From: Antedon mediterranea
Lineage: Eukaryota; Echinodermata; Crinoidea; Comatulida; Antedonidae
DNA: 64,000 nt
Reading direction: 5' to 3'
NCBI RefSeq assembly: GCF_964355755.1
Contig: NC_092672.1
Location: 7,874,001-7,938,000 of the forward strand
Shown here: one piece after another, positions 13,901 to 26,600 of the stretch
Position numbering within the stretch: the first letter of the stretch is position 1
Layout of the letters: every line of letters begins with the position of its first letter
The notes under the pieces: generated by a model
What the model saw: the letters and a program-made list of their open reading frames with translations, nothing else
What the model was told of the DNA's origin: nothing
Databases searched by the model: none
Made by a program: the position numbers and the translations under genes

Positions 13901-16900
13901 ATGAGCGCTCACTGGCAAAAACCCAGGGCCCGGGGTTATGGGGGCCTCTGAGCAGTACCCAATGGAAACAGGCATTAAAATATGTTGAAAAAGGCTAAAA
14001 ATGTTCAAGGCTTCCAGCGTTCGAGGGCCACTTAGGGTTCCTAAATCAGGGGCCTCGGGTCTCTACGTTACTCCTCCACTGATCATCATCACATTTTACA
14101 ATCACATTGGGTTAAATGATGATTAAGCTGAATGAAATTTATGTTTGAAATTCAATAAGTCACAAGAATCAATAATTAGGATAGGCTTAAAATTCCAACC
14201 ACTGTGTGAGTTAAAACTGTTTAAACAATCCCAGCTGAGTCCACCACTTACCATACACAAATAACAAGTGTTGTAAATACTGTACTGTGGGTATACATTA
14301 TAGAAAAGGTTCAGTGGCCATGGATGGCATTAATCATTCACAATTAGAATATTAAGGAAACACCTTTCAAATTAAAAAATTATCTAAATGAGTAAGAGAA
14401 ATCTTTAAATACAGTAGAACCATTTTAAAGGAGACTCCACAAAATATCTCCTAGTGTAAATAAGCGTGTCCCCTGAATATGTGTTGGCTGTAGTGTTGAA
14501 ACATATATTTCCTCTCATTCGTTTCATGAAAGTGTCCCCTTAATAGGCGTTTCTCCTGAATAAGAGTGTCCGCTGAATAGGGGTATCCCAAAGGAGGAGT
14601 TATACTGTATTTATTGACTATTATCTCACTGATATATTGATATATCTCACTTTGGTGTGATTGGTGAATATGACCATAAACGACATAGCAATTGAAATTC
14701 ATAGTAAACCTAAACATCATTTACACATCTGTCCTTCTATATTATGAAATAAGTACAGTGCATTGATTTTATCACTGTACATCTGGGTGAAATAGAATAA
14801 TTGAGATATTTCTCCAAAAATTACAGATTGCCTTTTAATCAGAGTAGATTAGAACTAATAATAATAATTCTACTCAAGATACTATAAAACAAATTGTCTG
14901 TTGAAACTCGAAATAGTTACTTAAATGACCTATTTCAAATAATTACCTTCTTTAAATGTTTTCATTTTATTTCGAATTGATGTGAAGTGATCATCATTTA
15001 AAATACTTTCTTCTTTTTGGACTCCAGCCTCCACAAAAATTACTAAGTTTTTTTCCTATAAAGAATAAAAGTAACTGCATTTTAATTTTAAAAAAATATA
15101 TATTTAAAGAACAGATATATTTAAAGAACAGATATATTTAGTACTTGAGAAAAGATCCCTTTAACAAATAATCCTTTTTCACATCCACACAGTGCGTCCA
15201 CACTGGCGTTTTTTAATGGTGACCTGGTGTGTGTCAACTCTAGAGTTTACACACATAATGCGTCCACACTGGCGTTTTATATGGTGATCCAGTGTGTCAA
15301 CTCTCGAGTTTTGCAAAGCTGTGTGTGTGTACACTTTACATCGAAGAAAAGATTGACCTTAATTACTACTGTATTCTGCATGATTGTAAAAATTGTCAAT
15401 TAATTTTGTAGACTTTTTTTATGTTTTTAGACTGTTTTTGATTTTGGCTTTTTGTTTTCATTTTTATCATTATATATTATATTCTATGTTTATCGCTGTT
15501 GGTTTAGATCGAATGCAATAAAAATAAATTTGTTTATTTTTTACACAGTTTTATTGTAAAATGAAATGTTCTTTTCAGATTCACATACTACAGATTTATA
15601 TCATAATTCAAAGTTTTCGTACAATGTACTGTATTGTTACAAACAGGATATTACAACAGTAGGAAGTATCATCAGTAGTATAGTTATGATTCTGAATTTA
15701 TCACTTCGGCTCTATGGAAAAGGACAAGTAATAATCATAACAGTTTTGATACAATACCGTAGCTAAAATCCTGGATTATAGTAAGCGTAATAATACAAAA
15801 TAGTAAATTGTTGTGTTTCTAAATATAGTATTTAGTATTACTGTTTTTATACTATATTGTACGTCAATCCTGCTGTTGGTCTTTTGTCAATTCTCATTCT
15901 CTCTGGTTAATGTATTTCTACAATAATTGTTGAAAAAAAAAACATCAATCATCCTTACTACACCCTGGTTACACGACAATTGAAAATACTGTAGATGATC
16001 GGCTCAATACCTGTACATACTCTAACATTCTGTACACACTGTCCTTTAATTTTAAAATAGCCTAGACATACTAATATAATTAGTATTCATTTAATAGTCA
16101 CAACGATAATAGATTTAGCTCTTTTAATTCAAAGATGCTCTTCATGTGGAATACCATCCTGATGAGAGCGCATCTTGTAGTAATTTGTCAGTACAGTTTA
16201 TTTTTGTAAATTTTGTTTTTTTAAACTTTCTATCGGCCAGAGATTCCGAAATAAAAGATTGAATGAATGACTAAATTATATAAACCAATAACATTTACTG
16301 TAATGAAAAAAAAATGGAAACAAATCGTAGAAAGCGTAATGTTGGTAGAAGGAAATGAAGAATTTACGATAATTTATTTTTAAAAGTATCTCAAGTTTAA
16401 ATCTATCATCATTAGTACAAGTCAAACTTTACTCACACTCATCAAGTACAGTAACACTGTATTATAACCAACCAGGCCTAGTAACTGTAACCAGATATTT
16501 TCATATTTCTATTTAAATTATATTCTGTAAGTGAATTAATCCCTAAAGATCTTAAAGTATTGATTAATTCGTAGATAATATATGTATGTATTTTGACTTT
16601 TCATGTACCATTGATTTTACAGTAAAACCTGTATGCTATTGAATGAGACAAAAGTAATAAACATACATGTAGTACAGTTTACCCTTATTTATGTAAAAAT
16701 ATAAGTATGTACTGTTATTCAACAATACATACTAATGTGTTTGTTGGTGAATACATTTTGTGTTTTTGTCTCTCCTCAGAATTGTTGTTTATATATTTTT
16801 TCTTTCAATATTCAAATATTCAATGTTTTGTCGAAACAAATAAACTTCAATAAAAATAAAAAAGTAATGAGGTTTTAATATTATAATTGTTTATCTTGAT

Positions 16901-19900
16901 GTTAATTTTATAAATGTGTTTTGATGTACCTGTATTAAAGAATTTGAATTTTATAAAGACTACGCACAGTATTGCAAACATATTAATCAACTACTAATAG
17001 AAAATTAGCAAATTTAAAAATATGCTTTAACAATCTGATACAAAATGTACTTGGCTTAATAAACTTGTACATTACTCGGCAAGGCACTCATTATAAATTT
17101 TATAGCAAATTTTGAATGGTTAAAAGCAACGTAACAGTAAAGTCCATCTATAAATTTTTACTTTCAATTTAGTTATAGACGTAAAATGTTAAAAGTTACT
17201 ATGTAGGAAAATAATTACTGAACTTGTTAAACTAGTGAATGAAATGTTAGCAAAAACACAATTACAGTTACACTAAGGTGTTGATTGAAATCTAAAAAGA
17301 CTACTCAATTATCCGTAAATAAATTCATTTGGATCATGAATAATTATGTTCTTATAATTTTCCTTTGAATGATACAAGTTGAGAATAAATTAAACTTTAT
17401 TTTCTCTACAGTTTAGTCATGAGTAAGTGAGAAAAAAAAAACCCTGCTCCATTTGAATTGAAATGTTTCATTGAAAATTATTCAATGAAACATTTCAATA
17501 CAAAGTTTCTATTCTTCAAAGTAAAACAAAATCACACCTCAATTGATGGCTCGTACTGTAAACAATGGCTCAGTAATTCTAGGCTAAAGCTTTCCCTGAA
17601 ATATTTACTACAGGTAGGGATCTTTTCTGTAGCTTTTTCGAAGGATGCCAACAGGCAATTCAAAACAAAAATTCAATAAAAAAACCGTTCATTTTAAAAT
17701 CAATTAATAAAAACATATTAAAGTATTTAATTATCTTGACATTCTAATATGTAAATTATGACTTTATGTTTTTGTCTTTCGAAGGATGCCAACAGACAAT
17801 CCAAAACAAAAATCCAATAAAAAAACAGTTCATTTTAAAATCAATTAATGAAGACAAAGAATTTAATTATCTTGACATTCTAATATGTAAATTATGCCTT
17901 TTTAGACTATAATAATTATTATTAGCAATTTATGCATGGCAAACAACGTATGTTATTGTATGAAAATGTTTTGTTTTTCAAAATGACAATCCGTGTTGAC
18001 ACATGTCTTTAATACCGTCTGTAAACGTCATTGTCGCATATGGCCAAGTTGTCTATAGTTAGACCGGTAACTTCTTTCTCCATGGTTAGACAATCGATAG
18101 TATACCTATACCTGGGTACCGTAAACTGAAGCAGTGTTCTCCCCAGGCCTTTGAAGGGTCACGGTACCGTGACGCTTGGGTTCTCTACCGTGACGCTTTA
18201 CGGTCGGCCGTGACGCTTAAAACCTTATCCGTGACGCTTAAAAATATCAACCACAACAATCTAAAAATAGATTAACAGGCAGGTACGGTACTTTTTCTAG
18301 AGCTGAGGCGCGGCATGCATAAAGAGCCTAATGCATACGAGACACGTGACATGACCACTAGACGAAAAACAAAAGACTGCGTAACAAAGTGTTAAACAAC
18401 TGAGACTCGCTTTCACCGGCCGCCGCCGCCGAGAGATGTAAACACGTGTTTTGTTACTGCCATGTCTCTCTTTCGATCTCTAGTATTTGGCTGTTGTCTA
18501 AAGTGTAGTAACTTGTATATTGTAAATAAAGTAAATGATTGATTTTATTGTTTTTCTTGTAAAAATGTTATGTGTATTAAAAATAAATATCGATGATATT
18601 ATTATTTTCAATATCACACTGAATTAATCGACTCTATCGGTGGGATTTACTCTTTCGTTGGTAACATACGCACGTCATCGAATGATTTCTAGGCGCAATT
18701 CAATGCTAGCTGCTTTGATCGTATAATACATTCAAGAAGGCTACGATCGTTTTCCTATTTGCTAGTGCACTAAAGTCTTATTTCACTTAACTTAAGGTAC
18801 ATTTGTACATCGGTGCTAGAATGTTTTAGGCCCTACTTCGTGAGAAAGTCAAGTGACAAGGGATGTCGCATGGTATTGTGATATCAGTACTGCGATACTG
18901 TATGTCACATGGTGCTTTCACCGGCCGCCGCCGAGAGATGTAAGCACGTGTTTTGTTACTGCCATGTCTCTCTTTCGAATGTTTTCCTATTTCCTTGTGC
19001 GCTATGAAGTCTTATTTCCGGGCAACTTGAGGCGTCTTACTAATGAGTAAGCCTAGTTTTATTTCATCGGGACTTGCCCCCGATGTTTGTATTTGAACGC
19101 AAAAAATGTTTTTTTATCGCATATGTTTACCCGCCGGCGAAAAAAAAAAGTAGGCTACGATCGTTTTTAATGTTTGCTAACGCGCTATGAGGTGTCGTTT
19201 CCGGCTAACTACAGTTGCCTACTGATGAGGCATATTTTTTTTTCATATATCGCGTATACAGTATGTTTACCTGCGGAAAAGTAGGCTCAATCGGGCTGTT
19301 TGCTAGCGCGCTATGAAGTGTCCTTTCCGGCCAACTACAGAGTTGTCCTACTGATGAGTAGGCATTTTTTATTTCATCGGGGAATTCCCCTTGACGTTCG
19401 TAATGAACGCAAAAAATGTTTCTTATCGCGTATGTTTACCGGCGGAAAAAGCAGGCTACGATCGTGCGGTTTGCTAGCGCGCTATGAAGTGTCTTTCCGG
19501 CCAACTACAGAGTTGTTCTACTCATGAGTAGGCCTAGCTTTATTTCATCGGGGAATTCCCCTTGACATTCGTATTGAACGCAAAAACATTTTTTTATCGC
19601 GTATGTTTACTGGCGGAAAAAGTATGCTACGATGGTTTTACTGTTTGCTAGTGCGCTATAAAGTTTCGTTTCCGGCCAACTAGAGTTGTCCTACTGATGA
19701 GTAGGCTAATAGATTAGGCCTATTTTTTTCATTGGGGCTTCCCCCTGACGTTCGTAATGAACGCAAAAAATGTTTCTTCGCGTATGTTTACCGGCGGAAA
19801 AAGTTGGCTACGATCGTTTTGTTGTTTGCTAGCGTGCTATAAGTGTTATTTCCGGCCAAACCAGAGGTGTCATTCAACATAAATGTTATGTGCGAGAGTA

Positions 19901-22351
19901 CCATTTCCGGCCCCAGGGGGGGGGGGAAGCGTGACGCTTGATGTGAATCCTGGGGAGAACACTGCTGAAGGGTTAAAACTTAAAACCTAATTATACAAAT
20001 AGTCTTATTTTGAATGTTCAAAGGTTTTGTTTAGTGATAGTGGGATATTTTTAAATATTTTTTTTCAGCATTTACCTTAGATAAGAAAGTGACAAGAGCC
20101 TTAAATGGTTCTATTACGCTCTCGTCATAGATCTTCTTGATAACCAGTACTGAGAGAGCATTCACTTTCCATGTAAGTAACTGACTTGATGGGTCTGTCA
20201 CATGCCTAAAAATTATCAAATAATGCATTGAAAATAAACCAGAAAAATAAACCAATATATTACTTGTTTCTGGTGGCTGAAAGACCAACATTTTCATTCT
20301 ATCACACCGTTCAGACTTTGGTCCATATTTGGGTGGGTATTACAGTGGTGGCTTTTTTATACAATCCTTTGGAACATATTGGGCACTATCCTGTGATTCA
20401 AACAAATGTACAGTACTACTAAATGCTTTAACACTACGGCCAACCCATATTGAGGGGGTACTCCTCTTAATGGGGTACTCCTCTTAATGGGGTACTCCTC
20501 TAATAATGGGGTACTCCTCTTAATGGGGTACTCCTCTAATAATGGGGTACTCCTCTAATAATGGGGTACTCCTCTTAATGGGGTACTCCTCTTAATGGGG
20601 TACTCCTCTAATAATGGGGTACTCCTCTTAATGGGGTACTCCTCTTAATGGGGTACTCCTCTTAATGGGGTACTCCTCTTAATGGGATACTCCTCTAATA
20701 ATGGGGTACTCCTCTTAATGGGGTACTCCTCTTAATGGGGTACTCCTCTTAATGGGGTACTCCTCTTAATGGGGTACTCCTCTTAATGGGGTACTCCTCT
20801 TAATGGGGTACTCCTCTAATAATGGGGTACTCCTCTTAATGGGGTACTCCTCTTAATGTGGCACTTTGTTGGGTCCTGAATGTGTTCAATTTAATAGAGT
20901 TTTGACTGTAGAATAACAATAGATAATTCGTTTTTTTTTACAAGGATTATGTAGTAGTAGTATATTAAACAATTAAACAAATGATTTTTAATAATTTAAA
21001 AAACTTACATTATTTGTGAGGCTGGAACTTTTTTAAGACATGCTTTTGGTCCAAATGTCGTTGACGGTGTAGGCGCATAGATGGAACGTCCTCTCCTACA
21101 AAAAAACAAAATAAAGAATTGTTTTATTTTACAACGAAAGAAAAAAAAAAGAAAAATCTGAAATATTAACCAAAATTGTCTTAATAATTGAAATACTGTA
21201 AAAGAATGTTAAAACATACATACACAATAAAAACATCTTAATTTTTACCAGATCTGATTTCTTGTTTTTATTTCCTTCTCTTTCGATATCTGTGGGTGTC
21301 TAAATATGTTTGACAACCACAATTTAGGAATGTAATTTTGTGTTCATTGTGCTTTGTCACCTGTTGTTCTTTCACAAGCACTAATTATGCATGCAAAATA
21401 AAACTCCGCCCCCAGCCAAACTTTAATAATTGGATTGGCTAAGCCTTTACAATGTTATGCAAATTGAAGCCCTGCCCTAGCCTAACAGTCAATGTCGTTA
21501 TAATGTTATGCAAATTGAAGCCCCACCCTAGCCTTAAATTTGTTTTATTTGACTGGCAAAACCTTTTCATTGTTATGCATGGGCAATGGATTTGGTGAAT
21601 TATGGAATGAACAATTCCTATAATACAATTTAAACCTACTGTAACTAATACAGAGCTGTGAGAACACAATCAAATGCAAATTTGTCTTGAATAAAATGAT
21701 CTAAATACAGTAGTTTTTTAAATAATTTATAAGAATTAGTATTGCTAGTAGTGTATCCTTTTTCTCCACCAGTTAATTTTGAATACAAAATTCTGCATAC
21801 TGTATATCTTTTTAGTATTCGGTTTGCATACACATTTTTCAACATACCAAAAAAGGAAATTCATTCATTTTATTTTTGTACAAGAGGCAAGAGTTAATTT
21901 GTGATTTGTAAATTTAAAATTATTTAATGTACAGGTTTTTTTATACGAGTAGGAGAATTTTACAGTAGGTGGAGGTATGCACTCTCGGAGTGCCGTTCTA
22001 GTTTAAACTGAATTCAGTAAAATAAATAAAATGAGAAAAAATGGAATGGAGAGGGAAAAGATGAAGCACATACATTTCTGTTCTCTCTCACTGAAAGGCA
22101 ATGCTTGTTTGGAACCAGTCACTGTCTCAATAATTATGGTTAACAAAATAAGTAATAAGTAGCAATATGGTTATTTAATGCTTAAATGGTACATTTCTTC
22201 CAGTTGGTACTAACCTTGTACATGCCTACAGCACTGTAGGAAACATTGCAATGAATTATTTAAAAAGGCTTTTGCTTGCAACAAATGCTAAAGTTACATA
22301 CCTTAGTTTAAAACTACTGACATCCCGATGTCTAATAGCAGATCCAGACAT
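7906..22351 (-). CDS. NADK: NAD kinase (ATP-NAD kinase), complete
   Basis: Phosphorylates NAD+ to NADP+ using ATP, in the cytosol by analogy with the vertebrate enzyme. Coding exons on the minus strand are 22351-22302, 21095-21009, 20205-20076, 15055-14947, 12973-12888, 12158-12056, 11656-11505, 10654-10555, 9634-9477, 8642-8560 and 8080-7906. All are GT-AG and every split codon joins in frame, giving 410 aa; human NADK is about 446. Diagnostic motifs are GGDGT (about residues 140-144), the NE/D site in '[17 protein letters not shown]' (242-243), and '[14 protein letters not shown]' (from 277) followed by '[14 protein letters not shown]'. The short N-terminus starts [10 protein letters not shown] and contains the conserved 'TTFGPKAC' stretch. 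The C-terminus ends with an acidic SESESD tail after '[15 protein letters not shown]'. 'KGW' replaces the vertebrate 'HGD' near residue 350. Introns hold several MITEs and a 1.8 kb transposon. Alternative first exons upstream cannot be excluded. Confidence 0.97.
8130..8190. repeat. Short dispersed repeat shared with the lectin duplicates
   Basis: The stretch 'gaatgtttatgagtgcaat' followed by '(a/g)tggcaaataatttcatgag' recurs almost unchanged at about 49249-49290 and 62102-62145. It lies in the last NADK intron here and upstream of the lectin signal-peptide exon there. It is probably a transposon remnant. Confidence 0.6.
8738..8875. mobile_element. MITE family B, copy 1
   Basis: Palindromic element of 138 bp with terminal inverted repeats AGCTCTGTCTA(C/T)ACTATC and an inner 'TGTGATGTGCCCA' motif repeated in inverted form. 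It is flanked by TAA on both sides (8735-8737 and 8876-8878). It sits in the NADK intron between the exons at 9634-9477 and 8642-8560. Confidence 0.85.
9767..10132. repeat. Tandem duplication of about 180 bp containing MITE-A fragments
   Basis: Two adjacent copies starting at 'atgactttttattcttctgg' (about 9769 and 9948) and ending with 'gaccaatcacaagcaatgggtta'. Each carries the left end of a family-A MITE ('cttggttcccactgtgacgcaac'). The second copy continues at about 10074-10217 into a nearly full-length but mutated element ending 'gggaaccaagctta'. Confidence 0.75.
10756..10939. mobile_element. MITE family C, copy 2
   Basis: Reverse-orientation relative of the element at 4907-5130, with terminal repeats caaggtaatctaa/ttagattgccttg (one mismatch). 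It is about 40 bp shorter in the middle. It lies in the NADK intron upstream of the exon 10654-10555. Confidence 0.75.
12727..12876. mobile_element. MITE family B, copy 2
   Basis: A 150-bp palindromic element with AGCTCTGTCTACACTATC ends. The right target site is TAA and the left is AAA, probably a mutated TAA. The right end is 12 bp from the 3' end of the NADK exon carrying GGDGT (12973-12888), so it sits almost on the splice donor. Confidence 0.85.
13360..13462. repeat. 14-bp minisatellite
   Basis: About seven head-to-tail copies of 'gtaagaggtatagt' within an NADK intron. A related single 'aggtacagtataagcataagagg' occurs about 200 bp before it. Confidence 0.85.
14414..14610. repeat. Degenerate 'cccctgaata' repeat element
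   Basis: Begins 'tacagtagaaccattttaaaggag' and ends near 'aggagttatactgta'. Short variants of 'gtgtccc(c/g)ctgaata(g/a)' recur between, in an inverted-repeat-like setting. It resembles the element at 5636-5825 and probably represents an old MITE. Confidence 0.5.
15187..15317. repeat. Tandem duplication of about 70 bp
   Basis: Two copies of 'gcgtccacactggcgttttt' through 'gtgtgtcaactct(a/c)gagttt', separated by a few bases, in the large NADK intron. Confidence 0.7.
17637..17897. repeat. Tandem duplication of about 140 bp
   Basis: The segment 'tcgaaggatgccaacag(g/a)ca' to 'tgtaaattatg' occurs twice in a row (about 17637-17760 and 17779-17897), with small differences, in the NADK intron. Confidence 0.75.
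18132..19964. mobile_element. Non-autonomous DNA transposon with tandem-repeat core
   Basis: A 1.83 kb element in the NADK intron, bounded by 16-bp inverted repeats CAGTGTTCTCCCCAGG and CCTGGGGAGAACACTG. It is flanked by CTGAAG at 18126-18131 and 19965-19970, a possible 6-bp target duplication. Subterminal 'cgtgacgctt' words occur several times at the left and once at the right end. The interior from about 19100 to 19870 is about five copies of a unit of roughly 170 bp containing 'ttccggccaactacagagtt', 'cctactgatgagtagg' and 'acgttcgtaatgaacgcaaa'. No transposase is visible. The end sequence looks hAT-like, but a 6-bp rather than 8-bp duplication leaves the superfamily open. Confidence 0.8.
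20451..20862. repeat. 17-bp minisatellite (with 20-bp variants)
   Basis: About two dozen head-to-tail copies of 'ggggtactcctcttaat', some carrying an extra 'aat' ('ctaataat'). It is followed by 'tggcactttgttgggtcctg', so the array appears to have expanded inside an older 'gggac/attaa' repeat element. It lies in the NADK intron between exons 21095-21009 and 20205-20076. Confidence 0.92.
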
Positions 22352-23254
22352 ATTAACAATAACGTACAACCACTACCAACTGTCGGTAAAATAAATATTA
22401 ATAACGATATACTTCAGAAGGTAATAAGAATAGCCTCTGGTTTTGATAGTTTTAATAAATGCCTACTGCACTGGAATAATCGAGCTATCTGTGATTTTAT
22501 CGCCTGAATAACTTGAGAATGTTAAGAGATCCACTGTTGGAACAGGAAAGAGCCAATACATAATCCAATGACACCACACAAATTCCCTAAACAATAGCAG
22601 AAATTTTAGGTAAAGTTTTCCTCTTCGCCCTCAACCAAAAGTTATTAACAGTTTCACCACGGCCTGGTATTATTATGTGCTATTGTGACACGTCAAGGGG
22701 TGTTGACAATGCTGAATAGCCTATTGTTTTTTTGTTAACGCATCGTTGAATAAGTGTCAAACAGAAGTTCAGCACAGGCAATTGTTAAATTTAGCTGAAT
22801 CATCATATTATTAAACTTGTTTCATGCTACTATTGGCCTTGCTTTACCACCAGGATGTAATCAACTATAAACACTGTCATTGTTATTATCAACATACAGT
22901 AGGTAAATATATGCTTTATTACTGTACTGTTTGGATAGTACTGTATACCTCCCTGTAAACTATCAAAAGGGACTCTAGCCATAGAAATAGATTAGGTTAT
23001 ATAATATGATAATTTAGCTACAGAATGATTCTAAAAAGACATTTTGGCACACATGGCGTATAATAACTAGACATGAGCTGACATTTAATTTTGAAAAACA
23101 AATCAGAAAGCCTGCTGATGGCACTACAAAAAAACAATATCTATAGACAATTGCAGCAAGCCTACTGAAACATAGATCTAACAGGCATACACAGATACAA
23201 CTATGGGTCACTGAAAATTAAATTAATAATACTAATAATTTATTTGGATGCTAC

Positions 23255-23602
23255 ACTTTTGAAACAGTGGCACACTTCTTGAGTGAAGGTACGTACGTCC
23301 AGAGTAAGTAATATAAAAGTTAGAGGACAAAAAATGATTTAACAATACAGTAGGCCTATTTACAGTACAAGGAAATTTAAACTAAATTATGTACAACAAG
23401 ATATCAAAAATAACATTAACAATAAGTAATACTTTGAAACAGTGGCACACTTGTTGAATGAATGTGCGTCTATAGTACAGTAAGTAAAATAAAATTTAGG
23501 AGAAAAAAAAATTATTTAACAATAGGCCTATTTATAAGGAAACTTGAAATAAATTATGTACAAGGATATTAAAAAAATAACATTTTAACAAAAGTAATAC
23601 AT
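23255..23602. repeat. Tandem duplication of about 175 bp
   Basis: Two adjacent copies starting at 'ttgaaacagtggcacacttcttga' and 'ttgaaacagtggcacacttgttga', with matching 'ggcctatttac/ataag' and 'ttatgtaca' stretches. They are directly downstream of the stop codon at about 23621 of the unrecognised minus-strand gene and may be its 3' untranslated region. Confidence 0.75.
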
Positions 23603-23620
23603 TATTTAAAAAGCAAAGAA

Positions 23621-26600
23621 CTAATCATTTTCATTGTTGATTTCCTTTCTCTTTTTCCATGCCCGTTTGGTGAAACTTTTACAAAATCTATCGAATGCAA
23701 CTTCAATATTTATAGGAAGATCAGGTACAGGTGAACCAAGAACATACATTAATTTTTGATCTGTTGTTCCATTATTAAATTGGTTCCAAACATCAATTGC
23801 ATTCGATAGATTTTGCTCGATTATTGCCAATTCCTCCAGTCCAATATTCTGGAATTTAAACTGGAATTATATTAAAATGATGGTGCTAGTCTCTTGTATT
23901 TCAACTTCAATCTCAAATGTTGGTTTATCCATCTGCAATTGGCACAAAATAGGCTGTTAAAAAAGTACAGTATTTTTTTGCACTAAATTTGTGGGGTTTT
24001 TTTTAACCATATATTTTAATATATATATATATAATAATAACTAATTTTATTAAAATACAGTACTTTTATTATTAATTATTGAGGAAATAAAATAAAAAAG
24101 AGAGTACTATACAGCTATAGGTTTATCTATACAGTTGGCAAAAAATAGATTGTAGCATTGTAAATTAATTAATAAGTAATTGTTTGAAGTGAATTTGACG
24201 GTACCATTATTTGATAAGGGTGCCCTACTGTTTTCTTCTTTTCAGAAACAGGCTATTATTGGTTTATCCAGGTAAGCTAGGCACAAATAGACTTGTTTTA
24301 ATACCAAGACAGTACCACACTCTATTTAATAGCTTAGACTAGAGCTTAGACTTTTATTATAAAATACATACTTATTATAATATAATAAGTATATTGAAAT
24401 ATTATATTGAATGAAAGAAATAATAATAATAACGTAACAATGGTACAGTATATAGTAGTTAATTGTTATTGTCCTTTACACAATAGTTACTTAAAAGTAC
24501 AATACCAGCTGAATTGATAACTGTATCTATTTTAAGTCTCTAAAATATGGTTTTACATCAATGAATTAATTATATTAAAATAAGAAATGTTACGCTAGTC
24601 TTCACTGATAGTACTTAATAATAATTAATATCCATGATCCATTAGCAAATAATTGACTTGGATAATTTCAGTACAACTAAAAAATGTAAAAATAGCAGAA
24701 TTAATTGACCAACTGGCGTGGGATAAGGCAGAGCGTATTCTGGTATTGACATAATACTAGAAGAGCCAGGACTAGAACCAAGAATTTAGGATTACAAGCA
24801 AACCTCCTCTCTATTGGCCTTCACTAAAAATCACAGGGTTATACAGTAGTGACTGACAGTACACTAATCATTTTTAACAGTATTCTTTTTTTTTTACTAC
24901 TGTAAATGCATCAATTTTCAATGGACAAAAATTTAACAAAATAATTTAAAACAAATAAACAGGAGAAATATGCCGAATGCTTTGTAATATGCAACAAACT
25001 TAAAAAGTTTGGAGAAACTCTCTTCATATTCAGTCAAAGCTGAACTGGATTTAATTTTCTTTTCTACTGAAACATAATCGATAAATTACTTACCCTTCAT
25101 CAATTTGAATTGAACAATCCATAACAAAATATTTATTTCCCATCTGCATCAATTATTACATAAATCTTTATCGGTATCTCTATAATAAGTACAACTATGT
25201 TTAATCATATCCTATACTTCTTGATTTGATCAACAAAATCAATTTACCATCAATCAGCAACAAGCATTTGTTGAATTTTCAACAAAATCTCTGTACTAAC
25301 GTTAGTAGTAAAGTACCATGCATACACCGGTTATGATAAACTCAGAAGCAATTGAATATAATTCATTATCGACAGTACTGTAGAATGTTTTACAAAAACT
25401 CGCCGAGTGTAAATTCGCCAAAGTTAAACCAGGAATTAAACGGACAGTGCAACAGATCTTCTATGTCTCTATAAGGAAATTACAAAAATTCAAAAAACAT
25501 ATCCTTTCCAAAATTCAGTGTAGGATGGCTCGACAGAAATAAGCAGAATTACTGTCAACAGATATTTGATACAGTTTGTTTGACTGACTGACAATTGATT
25601 GTAAAACGGTACTGCGGCATGATCAACTAGCGTTCTTGCGCTCAAAAGAACATTCATAAAAGCATTGATGAAGAAGGCCTACTACTAGTGGTAACAGTAG
25701 AATGGTTCCAACACATGACTATACTTCGGATATCCACACAGCTTAACAATCAAGAAGTAGTAATTTTGGTTCATCAAAATTCAAAAAGCACTATCAGTAT
25801 CAGTACCAGCGAATTGTATAATTATTAACTCGGCTAAACTGGTCACCAAAAATGTACAGCTCGATTAGTAAACATATTATGCTGATAAACGGTGTGGTAA
25901 GAGTGGAATGATTACTCTCCAATAAAATCATTATTTGCCTAATGATAAATGCCACTAATTTGATTCTTTGAACTACGGTTTAAAAATAGGTAAAATGACT
26001 TGCTGGTAAAAACCTACTGTTCCATGGCGTACATTTCATTTAGGTCAGGTGATTGGAATTGCAAACTACTGTAACTAATAATAATATAATCAAAAGATAT
26101 TTTAATCCTCAGTGCAGTACAGTATAGACAGTAGGCAAAATTAACTTCTGATTTGGTCTCAATACAAAACAATTGGTTAAAAAAAATATGATCTTTCCCA
26201 TAGTGTACTAATACTATTAAATGTAACCCTTGTATGCCCTAGCACTTTTTTTTTATAACAATTAGTTGCTGGGTGTTGTGCTTAGGTACTTTAGAAATGA
26301 GGGTTAAGAGTATAATATGCATATTAAAATGCAGTACAGTATGTACTGTACTAGAGTTCTAGAACTGTTGAATATCCACGCACAAATTATTGAATTAACA
26401 TCAATGTTTACACAATTTCAGGTTATCGATTATAAAATAGAGGGCAGTGTATAAAATACTTTATTCATCATTATACACTTTTGAACAGAAACACCACTTT
26501 TCGGTAATTCTCAAAACTAACAAACACCCAGTGAGAACCTTATTCAAATTTAAACCATTTATCACATAATCATTTGCTGTGTCAACCCTTAAACTAACTT

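Noticed and set aside
19340-19365. Hammerhead-like 'ctgatgag' in each 170-bp unit
   Set aside because: No GAAA box or stem II partner follows at the right distance; the word is part of a simple hairpin cctac-tgatga-gtagg.
24245-24275. Plus-strand micro-exon with strong AG and GTAAGC borders
   Set aside because: Only 31 nt, no partner exons in any consistent phase nearby.
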